From: Clostridia bacterium
GTDB lineage: Bacteria > Bacillota > Clostridia > Christensenellales > Christensenellaceae
Length of the DNA: 37,438 nucleotides
Reading direction: 5' to 3'
Assembly (NCBI GenBank): GCA_014805015.1
Contig: JAAUYQ010000061.1
Location: 1 to 37,438, forward strand
Shown: positions 1 through 7,727 of the stretch, one piece after another
Layout: every line of letters begins with the position of its first letter
Position numbering within the stretch: the first letter of the stretch is position 1
Position numbers and translations under genes: made by a program
The notes under the pieces: model-generated
Seen by the model: the letters and a program-made list of their open reading frames with translations, nothing else
The model's database searches: none
What the model was told of the DNA's origin: nothing

Positions 1-99
1 AATAACCTTCGCCTGGCCGTCCCGAAGCATCCTTCTGACCTTCCCGTGCCGTTCTGTCGGCATGAGAGGCTTTCTGTCTTTGTTCAGTACATAGACCAT
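1..99 (-). CDS. iscB: IscB RNA-guided nuclease, N-terminus only (cut by window edge)
   Basis: This is the first 33 codons of a protein that continues beyond base 1. The translation begins MVYVLNKDRKPLMPTE and continues with GKVRRMLRDGQAKVI. This is the N-terminal RRXRR-type domain of IscB proteins: an MxVxVLxKxxKPLMP opening followed by a basic helix. IscB is a transposon-encoded nuclease related to the ancestor of Cas9, with a split RuvC domain and an HNH domain, guided by an omega-RNA. The HNH and RuvC parts are outside the window, so activity cannot be judged. The ATG at 97-99 is preceded by a good ribosome-binding site, AGGAGA, at about 108-113. The gene lies on the same strand as the PHP-murB-hprK operon and just downstream of it. 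Confidence 0.85.
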   Translation of the reverse strand, partial: MVYVLNKDRKPLMPTERHGKVRRMLRDGQAKVI

Positions 100-351
100 G
101 AAAGTAAGTCTCCTCGCGGAGTAGTGCAGCCGTCGCCAAGGGTATTCCGGGGTTTGGCGCATACAGCACTGTCCCTACCCATCAGGGCTGTTTAACCATA
201 TGCCGTAGAGCTTCGGACTCGGCTGTAGATCCAAAGGTACCTATTTCCCAGATAACGTAGCCAGCTCGCCGTGACTAATCACGTACCGGCTGACTGAGGC
301 TAGTCAAGCAGGGGCTTTTTCAAGCCCGCGACTTTAGTCGTGGGTTCTTGA
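100..351 (-). ncRNA. Omega-RNA (HEARO-type) of the IscB element
   Basis: About 250 bases without a reading frame, full of local inverted repeats, lie directly upstream of iscB, where IscB omega-RNAs are encoded. On the RNA strand the visible stems are CAAG-AA-CCC closing on GGG-CTTG (321-350); GGGCTT/AAGCCC (about 311-326); a perfect CGTGA-TTAG-TCACG hairpin (270-283) inside a longer GCC/GGC stem; CCCT/AGGG inside CAGC/GCTG (about 160-190); and GCCAA/TTGGC (about 133-156). The 3' end merges with the iscB ribosome-binding site, so RNA and mRNA probably overlap. In this family the guide is the 5'-most ~16 nt and comes from the flanking DNA; here that would be about 352-367. The family call rests on position and structure, not a covariance-model search. 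Confidence 0.75.
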
Positions 352-387
352 CAGAGCCCTTCTTCCTTCTTTGCTGTCAGCGTTTTA

Positions 388-1194
388 TCAGGAACCGCCG
401 TAGGCCCGGCCGAGCACGTCCCGGAACTGGCGCGGCCCCCGCCGCCGGCGCCGCTCCTCGAGCGAAGCGAGAAACGAATCGATATTCTCGCGGCTGTTCA
501 GGATCTGCGAGGGACTGATCCCGGCCTGTTCGGCCTTTTCGATGGCGGCGCGGAAATCCCCGACGCGGCCGGGGGAGTGGGCATCTGAACCAATGATGAA
601 TTTGGCGCCGGCGCGCGCAGCATCGCGGAGTTCTTCCACGGTGAATTCCGGATGCTTGGCATTGATTTCCAGCGCTTTTCCGGATGCTGCTGCCGCACGG
701 GCGAGAGCTGTCTTGTCGACGGGCAGACCATAGCCGGGATGCGACACCATCATGGCCGGGCTTTTTTCCAGGGCAGCGCTTACCGCTCTGGTGTTCTTTT
801 CCACAGCCGAATCCGAATGGGACTTCGGCATCATGAAATGAAAGAAATCAGCCGGATTGGGATAGCGCACCATGCGGTGATAACCGAAGAAAGGGAAGTC
901 AATCGCGTCCGTCCAGCCTTCCGGCAGGTCCACGCGTCCCTTTAGGGACTGCAGGTTGCCTTCGTAGCCCGAATAAACCCGGATCTGATCCGCATAGCGC
1001 TCCCGCACGTCCTCAATGTCCCGCAGATATTTTTCCATACTGCGGATCCCGTAGAACGGGTGCGCCATTCCGTGGTCGCTGATGGCGACAGCAGCAAGTC
1101 CCCGGTCGATCGCAGCCTTCACATTGTCTTCTACAGAACCGGTCCCGTGACTGTGTACTGTATGCGTATGAAAATCGCCTGCAATGTCAATCAC
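388..1194 (-). CDS. PHP-domain metal-dependent hydrolase
   Basis: A 268-residue PHP (polymerase and histidinol phosphatase) family hydrolase. Metal-binding motifs are visible: DFHTHT at residues 7-12, SDHG around 39-42, GYHRM near 105, SHPG near 150 and GSDAHSPGRVG near 205. Length and motif order fit the YcdX/histidinol-phosphatase-like group, which cleave phosphate esters using two or three metal ions. The substrate is unknown. The arginine-rich C-terminus (about residues 246-268) lies outside the PHP core. Its ATG overlaps the murB stop by 8 bases, so the two are translationally coupled. In many Clostridia a PHP gene sits between murB and rapZ-yvcK-whiA; here the next thing downstream is the IscB element. 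Confidence 0.85.
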   Translation of the reverse strand: MIDIAGDFHTHTVHSHGTGSVEDNVKAAIDRGLAAVAISDHGMAHPFYGIRSMEKYLRDIEDVRERYADQIRVYSGYEGNLQSLKGRVDLPEGWTDAIDFPFFGYHRMVRYPNPADFFHFMMPKSHSDSAVEKNTRAVSAALEKSPAMMVSHPGYGLPVDKTALARAAAASGKALEINAKHPEFTVEELRDAARAGAKFIIGSDAHSPGRVGDFRAAIEKAEQAGISPSQILNSRENIDSFLASLEERRRRRGPRQFRDVLGRAYGGS

Positions 1195-2074
1195 AGAAAT
1201 CTCCTAACAATCGTACCTCGGGCTCCAGCGTGATGCCCGTTTCCGCTTCAACGGTCCGGCGCACTTCCTGGATCAGCCGGTAGATGTCTGCGGAGCAGGC
1301 GCCCTCGTCGTTTACCACAAAGCCTGCATGTTTATGCGATACAGCGGCTCCGCCGATCCGGGCGCCCCGCAGGCCGCACGCTTCGATCAGCGGACCGGCA
1401 AAAGCACCCGGCGGGCGTTTGAACGTAGAACCAGCACTTGGCAGATCGAGCGGCTGCCGATCCCGCCGGCGCTGCATGAGCTCAGCCTGCCGCAGCCGGC
1501 TTTGAGCTGTGTCGCCCCGGGGCAGGGAGAACAGAACCGAGAGAACAGTGCCGCCCTCTGTGCTGAAACGGCTGGTGCGGTAGCCGAACTGCAGATCAGA
1601 AAGGGGCATCTCATGGATGCGTCCGCCTGGCTCGCGCCAGCGCACCGAGTGCACCACGTCTTTCATCTCGCCGCCGTAGGCGCCTGCATTCATGAAAATA
1701 GCGCCGCCAAGCGAACCAGGAATGCCGGCGGCAAATTCGAGTCCGGTGAAACCCTGCTCCAGGGCCAGTTCGAAAAGATGCCCAAGACGAATGCCGGCGT
1801 CTGCCCGCAGCAGAGGGCCTTCCGCGGCCGCACTGCCGTACGCAACGCGGATAACCAGCCCGTCATAGCCGGCATCAGCAGCCAGCAGATTTGAGCCGCG
1901 GCCAATGACGGTGTGGGGAAGACTGTTCTGCTCAGCGAAGTCGAGCAGGGCCAGAAGCTCTGCCTCGTCCGCCGGCTGAGCGAGCCACCGGGCCGGTCCG
2001 CCGGTGCGGAATGAGGTGTAGCCGGCAAGCGGTTCGTGTTCCCGGATGTCCCGGCAGCAGTCCCGGAGCGTCAT
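1187..2074 (-). CDS. murB: UDP-N-acetylenolpyruvoylglucosamine reductase MurB
   Basis: MurB reduces UDP-GlcNAc-enolpyruvate to UDP-MurNAc with NADPH and FAD, the second committed step of peptidoglycan precursor synthesis in the cytoplasm. At 295 residues it has the compact Gram-positive (type II) length. Visible motifs are VIGRGSNLL (57-64) and AAGIPGSLGGAIFMNAGAYGG (starting at 115) of the FAD domain, FGYRTSRF (163-170), PSAGSTFKRP (212-221) carrying Ser216, the expected proton donor, GGAAVSHKHAGFVVN (241-255) and LEPEVRLLG (283-291) with the catalytic Glu. Its start overlaps the hprK stop as ATGA. murA, the preceding pathway step, lies apart at 17328-18614. Confidence 0.97.
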   Translation of the reverse strand: MTLRDCCRDIREHEPLAGYTSFRTGGPARWLAQPADEAELLALLDFAEQNSLPHTVIGRGSNLLAADAGYDGLVIRVAYGSAAAEGPLLRADAGIRLGHLFELALEQGFTGLEFAAGIPGSLGGAIFMNAGAYGGEMKDVVHSVRWREPGGRIHEMPLSDLQFGYRTSRFSTEGGTVLSVLFSLPRGDTAQSRLRQAELMQRRRDRQPLDLPSAGSTFKRPPGAFAGPLIEACGLRGARIGGAAVSHKHAGFVVNDEGACSADIYRLIQEVRRTVEAETGITLEPEVRLLGDFCD

Positions 2075-2985
2075 CTTGAGCCGAGCACCGCCATAATATT
2101 CTGTGCTGTGCCGCCGTCTGTGCCCATGCTCTTGAGACGGAAGTTCATAGCAGCCACTTCAATAACGATGGCCAGGTTGCGGCCCGGACGTACCGGCAGT
2201 GTGATCTGCGGCACCTTGATCCCAAGCAGCGTTATGTATTCGTTCGCGTTGCCGAGACGGTCGATATTGCGGATATCGCCGGGCTCAAGGTGGATGGCCA
2301 GGTTGATCGCCTTGTCCCTGACGACAGATCCCATGCCGTAGAGCACGGAGACATCAATAATTCCGAGGCCGCGGATCTCCATCATGTGCCGGATAATGTC
2401 CGGAGAGCGTCCGATGAGAGAGTCGTCGGACAGGCGGTGGATCTCCACGACGTCGTCGGCAACGAAGCGGTGGCCGCGCTTGACAAGCTCGAGTGCGGTC
2501 TCGGATTTGCCGACGCCGCTGTCGCCGGTGATGTAGACGCCAACACCGTAGACGTCCATCAGTCCGCCGTGGCGGCTGATCGAAGGAGCGAGGATCTCAT
2601 CAAGGTAAAGAGAGGCCTTATGGCTCAGCTTGGTCGTCGTCAGACCGCTCATCAGCACCGGCACATCGTACTTTTTGGCGCATTCCATGAATTCCGCGGG
2701 CGGTGTCAGGTTACGGCCGATGAGGACACAGGGAATGGGATTTGCAAAGAAGCGGTCAAGGCGCTGCAGACGGACCTCCTTGGACAGGGTCTGCAGGTAG
2801 GTCATCTCCACCATGCCGAACAGCTGAACGCGGTTAACAGCAAAGTATTCAAAAAAGCCGGTCATCTGCAGACCGGGACGGTTCAGGTCGCTTGAATCGA
2901 CCTCAGCGGTGTCGCGCATACCCATGTAGAGTACGTCCAGGTTGCAACCCTGTGCAAATTCTTCAATCTGAATGACGCGTTTCAT
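2071..2985 (-). CDS. hprK: HPr kinase/phosphorylase HprK
   Basis: A bifunctional enzyme that phosphorylates and dephosphorylates the regulatory serine (Ser46 in the model proteins) of the PTS protein HPr, the master signal for carbon catabolite repression in Firmicutes. The 304-residue protein has an N-terminal domain (about 1-130), then the catalytic core: ISRHGG (136-141) with the conserved His139, Walker A loop GDSGVGKS (154-161), FVADDVVEI (174-182) and the family signature EIRGLGIIDVSVLYG (203-217). All key residues are present. It lies 33 bases downstream of the HAD phosphatase gene and overlaps murB by 4 bases, so carbon-state sensing and cell-wall synthesis share a transcript. Confidence 0.98.
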   Translation of the reverse strand: MKRVIQIEEFAQGCNLDVLYMGMRDTAEVDSSDLNRPGLQMTGFFEYFAVNRVQLFGMVEMTYLQTLSKEVRLQRLDRFFANPIPCVLIGRNLTPPAEFMECAKKYDVPVLMSGLTTTKLSHKASLYLDEILAPSISRHGGLMDVYGVGVYITGDSGVGKSETALELVKRGHRFVADDVVEIHRLSDDSLIGRSPDIIRHMMEIRGLGIIDVSVLYGMGSVVRDKAINLAIHLEPGDIRNIDRLGNANEYITLLGIKVPQITLPVRPGRNLAIVIEVAAMNFRLKSMGTDGGTAQNIMAVLGSR

Positions 2986-3018
2986 ATCCGTTCCCCCTGC
3001 CCGGCATCAGCCGGTCGG

Positions 3019-3828
3019 TCAGTCGTTCTGTCTGTCTGCATGCAGACAGTATTTTTCCAGGCCCCAGGCCACCCCGTCATCGGTGTTGGACGGCACGACG
3101 ACGTCCGCAGCCGCTCGGATCTCCGGTGCTGCGTTTGCCATAGCCGCGCCCAGGCCGGCATATTCAATCATACTGAGGTCAATTTCGCTGTCCCCGAATG
3201 CAGCCGTCTGCTCGGCGGGAATGCCCAGGTGCCGGCCAATGTAGCGGAGTGCATTGCCCTTCGAGGCAGACCGGTTGCTGATCTCCAGAAACCAGGGCAT
3301 CGAGGTTTCGAAACTCAGATCGGGATACTGCGGGGACAGTTCGCGGCGGAATTCCGGAACGGTCTTCTCTGTATCAATCAGCAGGATTTTCGCTGCCCGG
3401 AGATCCTCCCGCGTCAGCAGATCCGGATCCTCGATGCCGGCGAATTCCACGTTCCGCTCGTAGTTCTCTGTATGAACTGTCCGCTGAAGATACCGGTAAT
3501 CCCTGTCCGTGTAGACCTGGAAATAGATGCCCCTTTTTACGGCCCACTCCATGATGCTGCGGACGGATTCAGGAGCGATGTAGTCTCCGTAGATGAGTCT
3601 GCCGTCCGGATCAGAAATCAGCGCACCGCCTATGTGAATGGAATAGTCATGCAGCCCGAGCGTGTCCCGGAACTGGGTCAGCGCCCCGTAAGCGCGACCT
3701 GTGGCAATCACCACATGGGCACCCTTAATGCGCACTGCATCTATGGCTTCGCGGTTGCGCCGGGAAATCCTTTTGCTACTGTCAAGGAGCGTATCGTCCA
3801 GATCAAGTGCAATCAGCCTGTAATCCAT
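3019..3828 (-). CDS. Cof-type HAD-IIB sugar-phosphatase-like hydrolase
   Basis: A 269-residue HAD superfamily phosphatase of the Cof/YidA type. Motif I is ALDLDDTLLDS near the N-terminus, with both Asp residues; motif II is VIATGRAYG; the motif III Lys is in SASKGNALRYI; motif IV is AFGDSEIDLSMI. The cap domain between motifs II and III fits the C2B class. These enzymes act on sugar phosphates or flavin phosphates; the substrate cannot be read from sequence. I chose the ATG at 3826-3828 because it is preceded by AGAGGAAACG and gives the usual Cof N-terminus. An upstream ATG at 3897 would add 23 proline/cysteine-rich residues with no homology signal. First gene of the hprK-murB-PHP transcript. 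Confidence 0.9.
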   Translation of the reverse strand: MDYRLIALDLDDTLLDSSKRISRRNREAIDAVRIKGAHVVIATGRAYGALTQFRDTLGLHDYSIHIGGALISDPDGRLIYGDYIAPESVRSIMEWAVKRGIYFQVYTDRDYRYLQRTVHTENYERNVEFAGIEDPDLLTREDLRAAKILLIDTEKTVPEFRRELSPQYPDLSFETSMPWFLEISNRSASKGNALRYIGRHLGIPAEQTAAFGDSEIDLSMIEYAGLGAAMANAAPEIRAAADVVVPSNTDDGVAWGLEKYCLHADRQND

Positions 3829-4072
3829 CGTTTCCTCTGTCCGTTGACCTGCTGCCCGGGCCGGGCAGAACCGACCCGGGCTAAGACAGCAAAACACGTA
3901 ACATTATACTATAGGGAGCCGGCAAGGGAAAATCACGGGCGCTGCTGACGCGCCGTCCGCAGGGCGGCATCCGGATGCTTGTGCCGCTGCTGAAGAGCGG
4001 TCCATTCTGTCCCACAGATACGTCAGAGATATGAGGCCGGTTCTGGGGAGGCCGGATGAAGGGGGGACGACT
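3829..4072. promoter_or_regulatory. Divergent intergenic region between the hprK operon and dnaE
   Basis: The region separates two divergent transcription units and should hold both promoters. On the minus strand a perfect TATAAT -10 box lies at 3903-3908, about 75 bases from the HAD start, but I see no good -35 box at 16-18 bases. A GC-rich hairpin (CTGCCC/GGGCAG, about 3849-3866) lies in the resulting leader. I found no convincing promoter for dnaE on the plus strand. Confidence 0.35.
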
Positions 4073-7000
4073 TTGAGCGACTTTGTTCACCTGCATGTGC
4101 ACAGCGAGTATTCGCTGCTTGACGGAGCCTGCCGTATCAGGGACCTGGTGGCCAGAGCCAAGGAGCAGGGTATGGAGGCACTGGCGATCACCGATCACGG
4201 CGCGATGTACGGCGTGGTGGATTTTTACCAGGCCTGCGAGCGTGAGGGCATCAAGCCGATCATTGGCTGTGAACTCTATATCGCGAGAAATTCCCGGTTC
4301 GACCGGCAGGGAAAGAAGGACCACTATCACCTGGTGGTGCTGGCCAAGAATGAGACTGGCTACCGGAACCTGATCCGCCTGAGCTCGATCGGTTTCACGG
4401 AAGGCTTCTATTATAAGCCCCGCATTGATTTTGATGTGCTGCGCGAGCACAGCGAGGGACTGATCGTGCTCTCGGCCTGTCTGGGCGGGGAAGTGCAGAA
4501 GCTGCTTCTTGAGAACGATTATGAAGGGGCTCTTGCGGCAGCCAGGCGTTACCAGGAAGTGTTCGGGGACGACTACTACCTCGAGCTGCAGGACCATGGA
4601 CTGCCAGAGCAGCGGGAGATTCTGCCGCTGCAGCTGCGGCTGGCCCGGGAGACGGGCATTCCGCTCGTGGCCACCAATGACGTGCATTATATCGGTCAGG
4701 AAGATGCGGAAGCGCAGGACGTGCTGATGTGCGTGCAGACAAACGCGACTGTGCGTGACCAGAACCGAATGCGCATGGCCGTGCCCGAATTCTACCTGAA
4801 GAGCGGCGAGCAGATGGAAAGCCTGTTTGCTGCGGTGCCGCAGGCTGTCCGGAGTACGGTGGAGATTGCGGACAAATGCCACGTGGAATTTGAGTTCGGC
4901 CGCCATTTTCTGCCGCACTTTGAGGTCCCCGAAGGGGAGGAAAGCCACGAAGCCTACCTCGAGAAGATTGCACGGCAGGGACTCGCGGAGCGGTATCCGG
5001 AAGTGAGCGCTGAGATTGAGGAGCGCTTCACCTACGAGCTGCGGACCATCCAGGAGATGGGCTTCACTGATTACTTCCTGATTGTCTGGGACTTTGTCGG
5101 CTATGCCCGCCGGGCAGGCATTATGGTTGGTCCCGGACGCGGCAGCGCTGCCGGCAGCCTCATTGCCTACTGCCTCGGAATCACAAAGATTGATCCGATC
5201 CGTCATCATCTGCTCTTTGAGCGTTTTCTCAATCCGGAGCGCATCACGATGCCGGATATCGACATCGACTTCTGCTTCGAGCGCCGCGGGGAAGTGATCG
5301 ACTATGTGACGCGGCGCTACGGTTCAGATAAGGTGGCGCAGATTGTCACCTTTGGCACCTTCGGTGCCCGTCTGGTGCTGCGCGATGTGGCGCGCGTGCT
5401 GGAAATGCCGTTAGCCGAAGCGAACCGGCTGGCGCGCATGGTTCCGGACGAGCTGAAGATGACGCTCGACAAGGCGCTCGATCTCAATGAAAAGTTCCGT
5501 GAGGAGTACGAAACAAATCCGCAGGCGCGGCGGCTCATTGATATTGCGCGGCGGCTTGAAGGTATGCCGCGACATACCTCTACGCATGCTGCCGGTGTTG
5601 TCATCGCCCGAAATCCGGTCACCGAATACGTGCCGCTGCAGAAGAGCATGAAAGACGGCACTGTCGCGACGCAGTACACGATGAAGAAGCTCGAAGAGCT
5701 CGGGCTCCTCAAAATGGACTTCCTGGGGCTGCGCACCCTTACCGTTCTGCGCGATGCCCTGGATCTGATTGAGAAGGACTACGGCATCCGGCCGGATCTC
5801 GATGCGATTGACATGGACGATCGGGAGGTCTATGCCATGATGAGCAGCGGCGACACTCTCGGCGTGTTTCAGTTTGAGAGCGGCGGCATGCGGCAACTTC
5901 TGAGGAACATGAAGCCAGGCAATCTTGAGGACCTGATGGCTGCGAACGCTCTGTTCCGGCCAGGTCCGATGGACAGCATTCCGGACTATATACGCAGCAA
6001 GAAAAAACCGAATCAGGTCCGATATGCGCATCCGCTGCTAGAGCCCATTCTCCGGGACACCTATGGATGCATCGTCTATCAGGAACAGATCATGCGCATT
6101 GTCCGTGATGTGGCGGGCTACTCCATGGCCCGCAGCGACCTGGTTCGCCGCGCGATGAGCAAGAAACAGCACAGCGTCCTTGAACAGGAACGCCGCAATT
6201 TCGTCTACGGCAGCCATGAGGACGGTCTCGACATTCCGGGCGCCGTGGCCGGCGGTATGGATGAGCAGACAGCCATGAAGCTGTTTGACGACATGATGTC
6301 GTTTGCCAATTATGCCTTCAACAAGAGTCATGCCTGCGCCTATGCAGTCGTTGCATACCAGACGGCCTACCTGAAGCGGCACTATCCAGAGCAGTTTGTG
6401 ACGGCTCTGCTCAACAGCTTCCTCGGCAATAAGCAGAAACTGGGCACATATATCAGCGACTTCAAGGCGGCCGGCATCAGGGTGCTGCCGCCGGACATCA
6501 ACCGTTCCGAAGTGCGCTTCACCACGGAAGATGGCGCTGTGCGTTTCGGTCTGGCGGCTATTTCGGGTGTCGGCGAAGGCCTCGATGCAGCGCTTGAGCG
6601 GCGCGGGGCAGGTTTTACGAGTTTCTTTGATTTCGTGGAACGTAATGCAGACGTTCTGAATAAGAAGAGCCTGGAAAATCTGATCCTGGCCGGCGCGTTC
6701 GATTCTCTGGGGGCGCGGCGTTCGCAGCTTGAGCTTGTGCACGAACGGGTCCTGCAGAACGCCGTCTCGGCCCAGCGCAAACAGGCAGGCGGCCAGATCT
6801 CCTTCTTTGAGAGTCAGCCTGAATCTTTTGACGGACTCAGTATCCAGCTGCCGGACGTACCGGAGTATCCGGCGAGACGGCTCCTTGCCTATGAAAAAGA
6901 CGTTACGGGTCTTTACATCAGCGGGCATCCGCTGCAGGATGCTGCCCAGGCACTCTCGAAGAGGCCGGTGACGATCGGGACAGTACTTGAATCCGTCACG

Positions 7001-7525
7001 GAGGGAGCGACCGGCGTCTCGACGCCCTACGACGGCAGGCAGGTGGAGCTGGTCGGCATCATCACCGAAGTGCGGCGGCGGCGTACGAAGCAGAAACGGC
7101 AGATGGCAGAGATTGTGCTCGAAGACCTGCGTGGACAGATGACGGTGCTGGTCTTCCCGGATCTGCTCCTCGAGGCAGATGAGCTGGTGAATGCTGATGA
7201 GATTGTGGAGATCAGCGGCCGCATCTCCGTGTCGAACCGGGACGAACCGGAACTGCTGGCCCAGAGTATCCGCCGTTTCTATCCAGACGATCAGGCTTAC
7301 TTCGGCAAGCAGCTCTTTGTGCGCCTTGCCAAGGACCGTTCTGCGAGTGAGCGTGATCTCGACAGGATTCTGCTTGACAATCATGGAGCGAACAGCGTGG
7401 TCATATATAATGAACGGACTGGTGCGCAGAAAAAACTCACGGGCCGCCGCAGCGTCGGCTACAATGACCGTCTGCTGAGTGACCTGCGCTCCTGCCTTGG
7501 GGACGAGAACGTGGTGCTGCGCTGA
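4073..7525 (+). CDS. dnaE: DNA polymerase III subunit alpha DnaE
   Basis: Catalytic alpha subunit of a replicative DNA polymerase, 1150 residues. It opens with a PHP domain (FVHLHVHSEYSLLDGA, then ITDHG). The polymerase core has GRGSAAGSL and PDIDIDF at 394-400, giving catalytic Asp395 and Asp397, with the third Asp549 in KMDFLGLRTLT. The fingers include ANYAFNKSHACAYA. A probable beta-clamp binding motif QISFF lies at about 908-912, followed by YISGHPL and a C-terminal OB fold (ELVGIITEVRRR). I prefer the TTG at 4073: it has GGGGGG six bases upstream and gives the family's usual opening (L/M)SDFVHLHVHSEYS. An in-frame ATG at 4031 would add 14 atypical residues and has only a weak site. Low-GC Gram-positives usually also carry PolC, not seen here. 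Confidence 0.97.
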   Translation: MSDFVHLHVHSEYSLLDGACRIRDLVARAKEQGMEALAITDHGAMYGVVDFYQACEREGIKPIIGCELYIARNSRFDRQGKKDHYHLVVLAKNETGYRNLIRLSSIGFTEGFYYKPRIDFDVLREHSEGLIVLSACLGGEVQKLLLENDYEGALAAARRYQEVFGDDYYLELQDHGLPEQREILPLQLRLARETGIPLVATNDVHYIGQEDAEAQDVLMCVQTNATVRDQNRMRMAVPEFYLKSGEQMESLFAAVPQAVRSTVEIADKCHVEFEFGRHFLPHFEVPEGEESHEAYLEKIARQGLAERYPEVSAEIEERFTYELRTIQEMGFTDYFLIVWDFVGYARRAGIMVGPGRGSAAGSLIAYCLGITKIDPIRHHLLFERFLNPERITMPDIDIDFCFERRGEVIDYVTRRYGSDKVAQIVTFGTFGARLVLRDVARVLEMPLAEANRLARMVPDELKMTLDKALDLNEKFREEYETNPQARRLIDIARRLEGMPRHTSTHAAGVVIARNPVTEYVPLQKSMKDGTVATQYTMKKLEELGLLKMDFLGLRTLTVLRDALDLIEKDYGIRPDLDAIDMDDREVYAMMSSGDTLGVFQFESGGMRQLLRNMKPGNLEDLMAANALFRPGPMDSIPDYIRSKKKPNQVRYAHPLLEPILRDTYGCIVYQEQIMRIVRDVAGYSMARSDLVRRAMSKKQHSVLEQERRNFVYGSHEDGLDIPGAVAGGMDEQTAMKLFDDMMSFANYAFNKSHACAYAVVAYQTAYLKRHYPEQFVTALLNSFLGNKQKLGTYISDFKAAGIRVLPPDINRSEVRFTTEDGAVRFGLAAISGVGEGLDAALERRGAGFTSFFDFVERNADVLNKKSLENLILAGAFDSLGARRSQLELVHERVLQNAVSAQRKQAGGQISFFESQPESFDGLSIQLPDVPEYPARRLLAYEKDVTGLYISGHPLQDAAQALSKRPVTIGTVLESVTEGATGVSTPYDGRQVELVGIITEVRRRRTKQKRQMAEIVLEDLRGQMTVLVFPDLLLEADELVNADEIVEISGRISVSNRDEPELLAQSIRRFYPDDQAYFGKQLFVRLAKDRSASERDLDRILLDNHGANSVVIYNERTGAQKKLTGRRSVGYNDRLLSDLRSCLGDENVVLR

Positions 7526-7543
7526 ATTGGGTGCCGTTGCGCG

Positions 7544-7572
7544 TTGTCACAGCGCGGGTGGTTTGCTAGAAT
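7544..7572 (+). promoter_or_regulatory. Sigma-A-type promoter for pfkA
   Basis: TTGTCA (7544-7549) and TAGAAT (7567-7572) are separated by exactly 17 bases. This predicts a transcript start near 7580 and a leader of about 150 bases before pfkA. The leader contains short GC-rich inverted repeats but nothing I recognise as a riboswitch. A strong purine-rich GGAGGGAG lies near 7683-7690, about 37 bases too far upstream to serve the pfkA ATG. Confidence 0.7.
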
Positions 7573-7727
7573 GAGGATAAAACGCGTAGAAGCGCGACCG
7601 GCAGGGCGTCAGCCCGGCAGGGAGGGTTGTGCTCGCTAAGGTGCGGAGCGGCAGGCTCCGGCCATGATCTGCGTAGAGGACAGGAGGGAGAAGCAAACGG
7701 CAGCTGCGGCGGCCGGGCGCACGAACT

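Larger units (their letters stand above)
1..351 (-). mobile_element. Left end of an IscB-encoding IS200/IS605-superfamily element
   Basis: The element runs off the left edge of the window. Read on the minus strand it begins near 351 with two adjacent hairpins: 321-350, built on CCCGCGACTTTAGTCGTGGG, and an overlapping one around 311-326. A long structured non-coding stretch follows, then the start of iscB at 99. Subterminal hairpins of this kind are typical of IS200/IS605-superfamily ends, and the order omega-RNA then iscB is the known IscB layout. The exact left-end cleavage site is inferred from where the hairpin ends and host-like sequence starts. The right end, and any tnpA, lie outside the window; many IscB elements carry no tnpA and are mobilised in trans. 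Confidence 0.75.

Noticed and set aside
1-351. TnpB/IS605 orfB element instead of IscB
   Set aside because: TnpB omega-RNA lies at the 3' end of its gene, whereas here the structured RNA lies upstream of the start codon, and the N-terminus matches the IscB RRXRR domain.
3881-5209. Long minus-strand open frame (442 codons) antisense to dnaE
   Set aside because: It mirrors codon structure of the strongly conserved dnaE gene. It has no motif or start signal of its own. The same applies to 6038-7384 minus.
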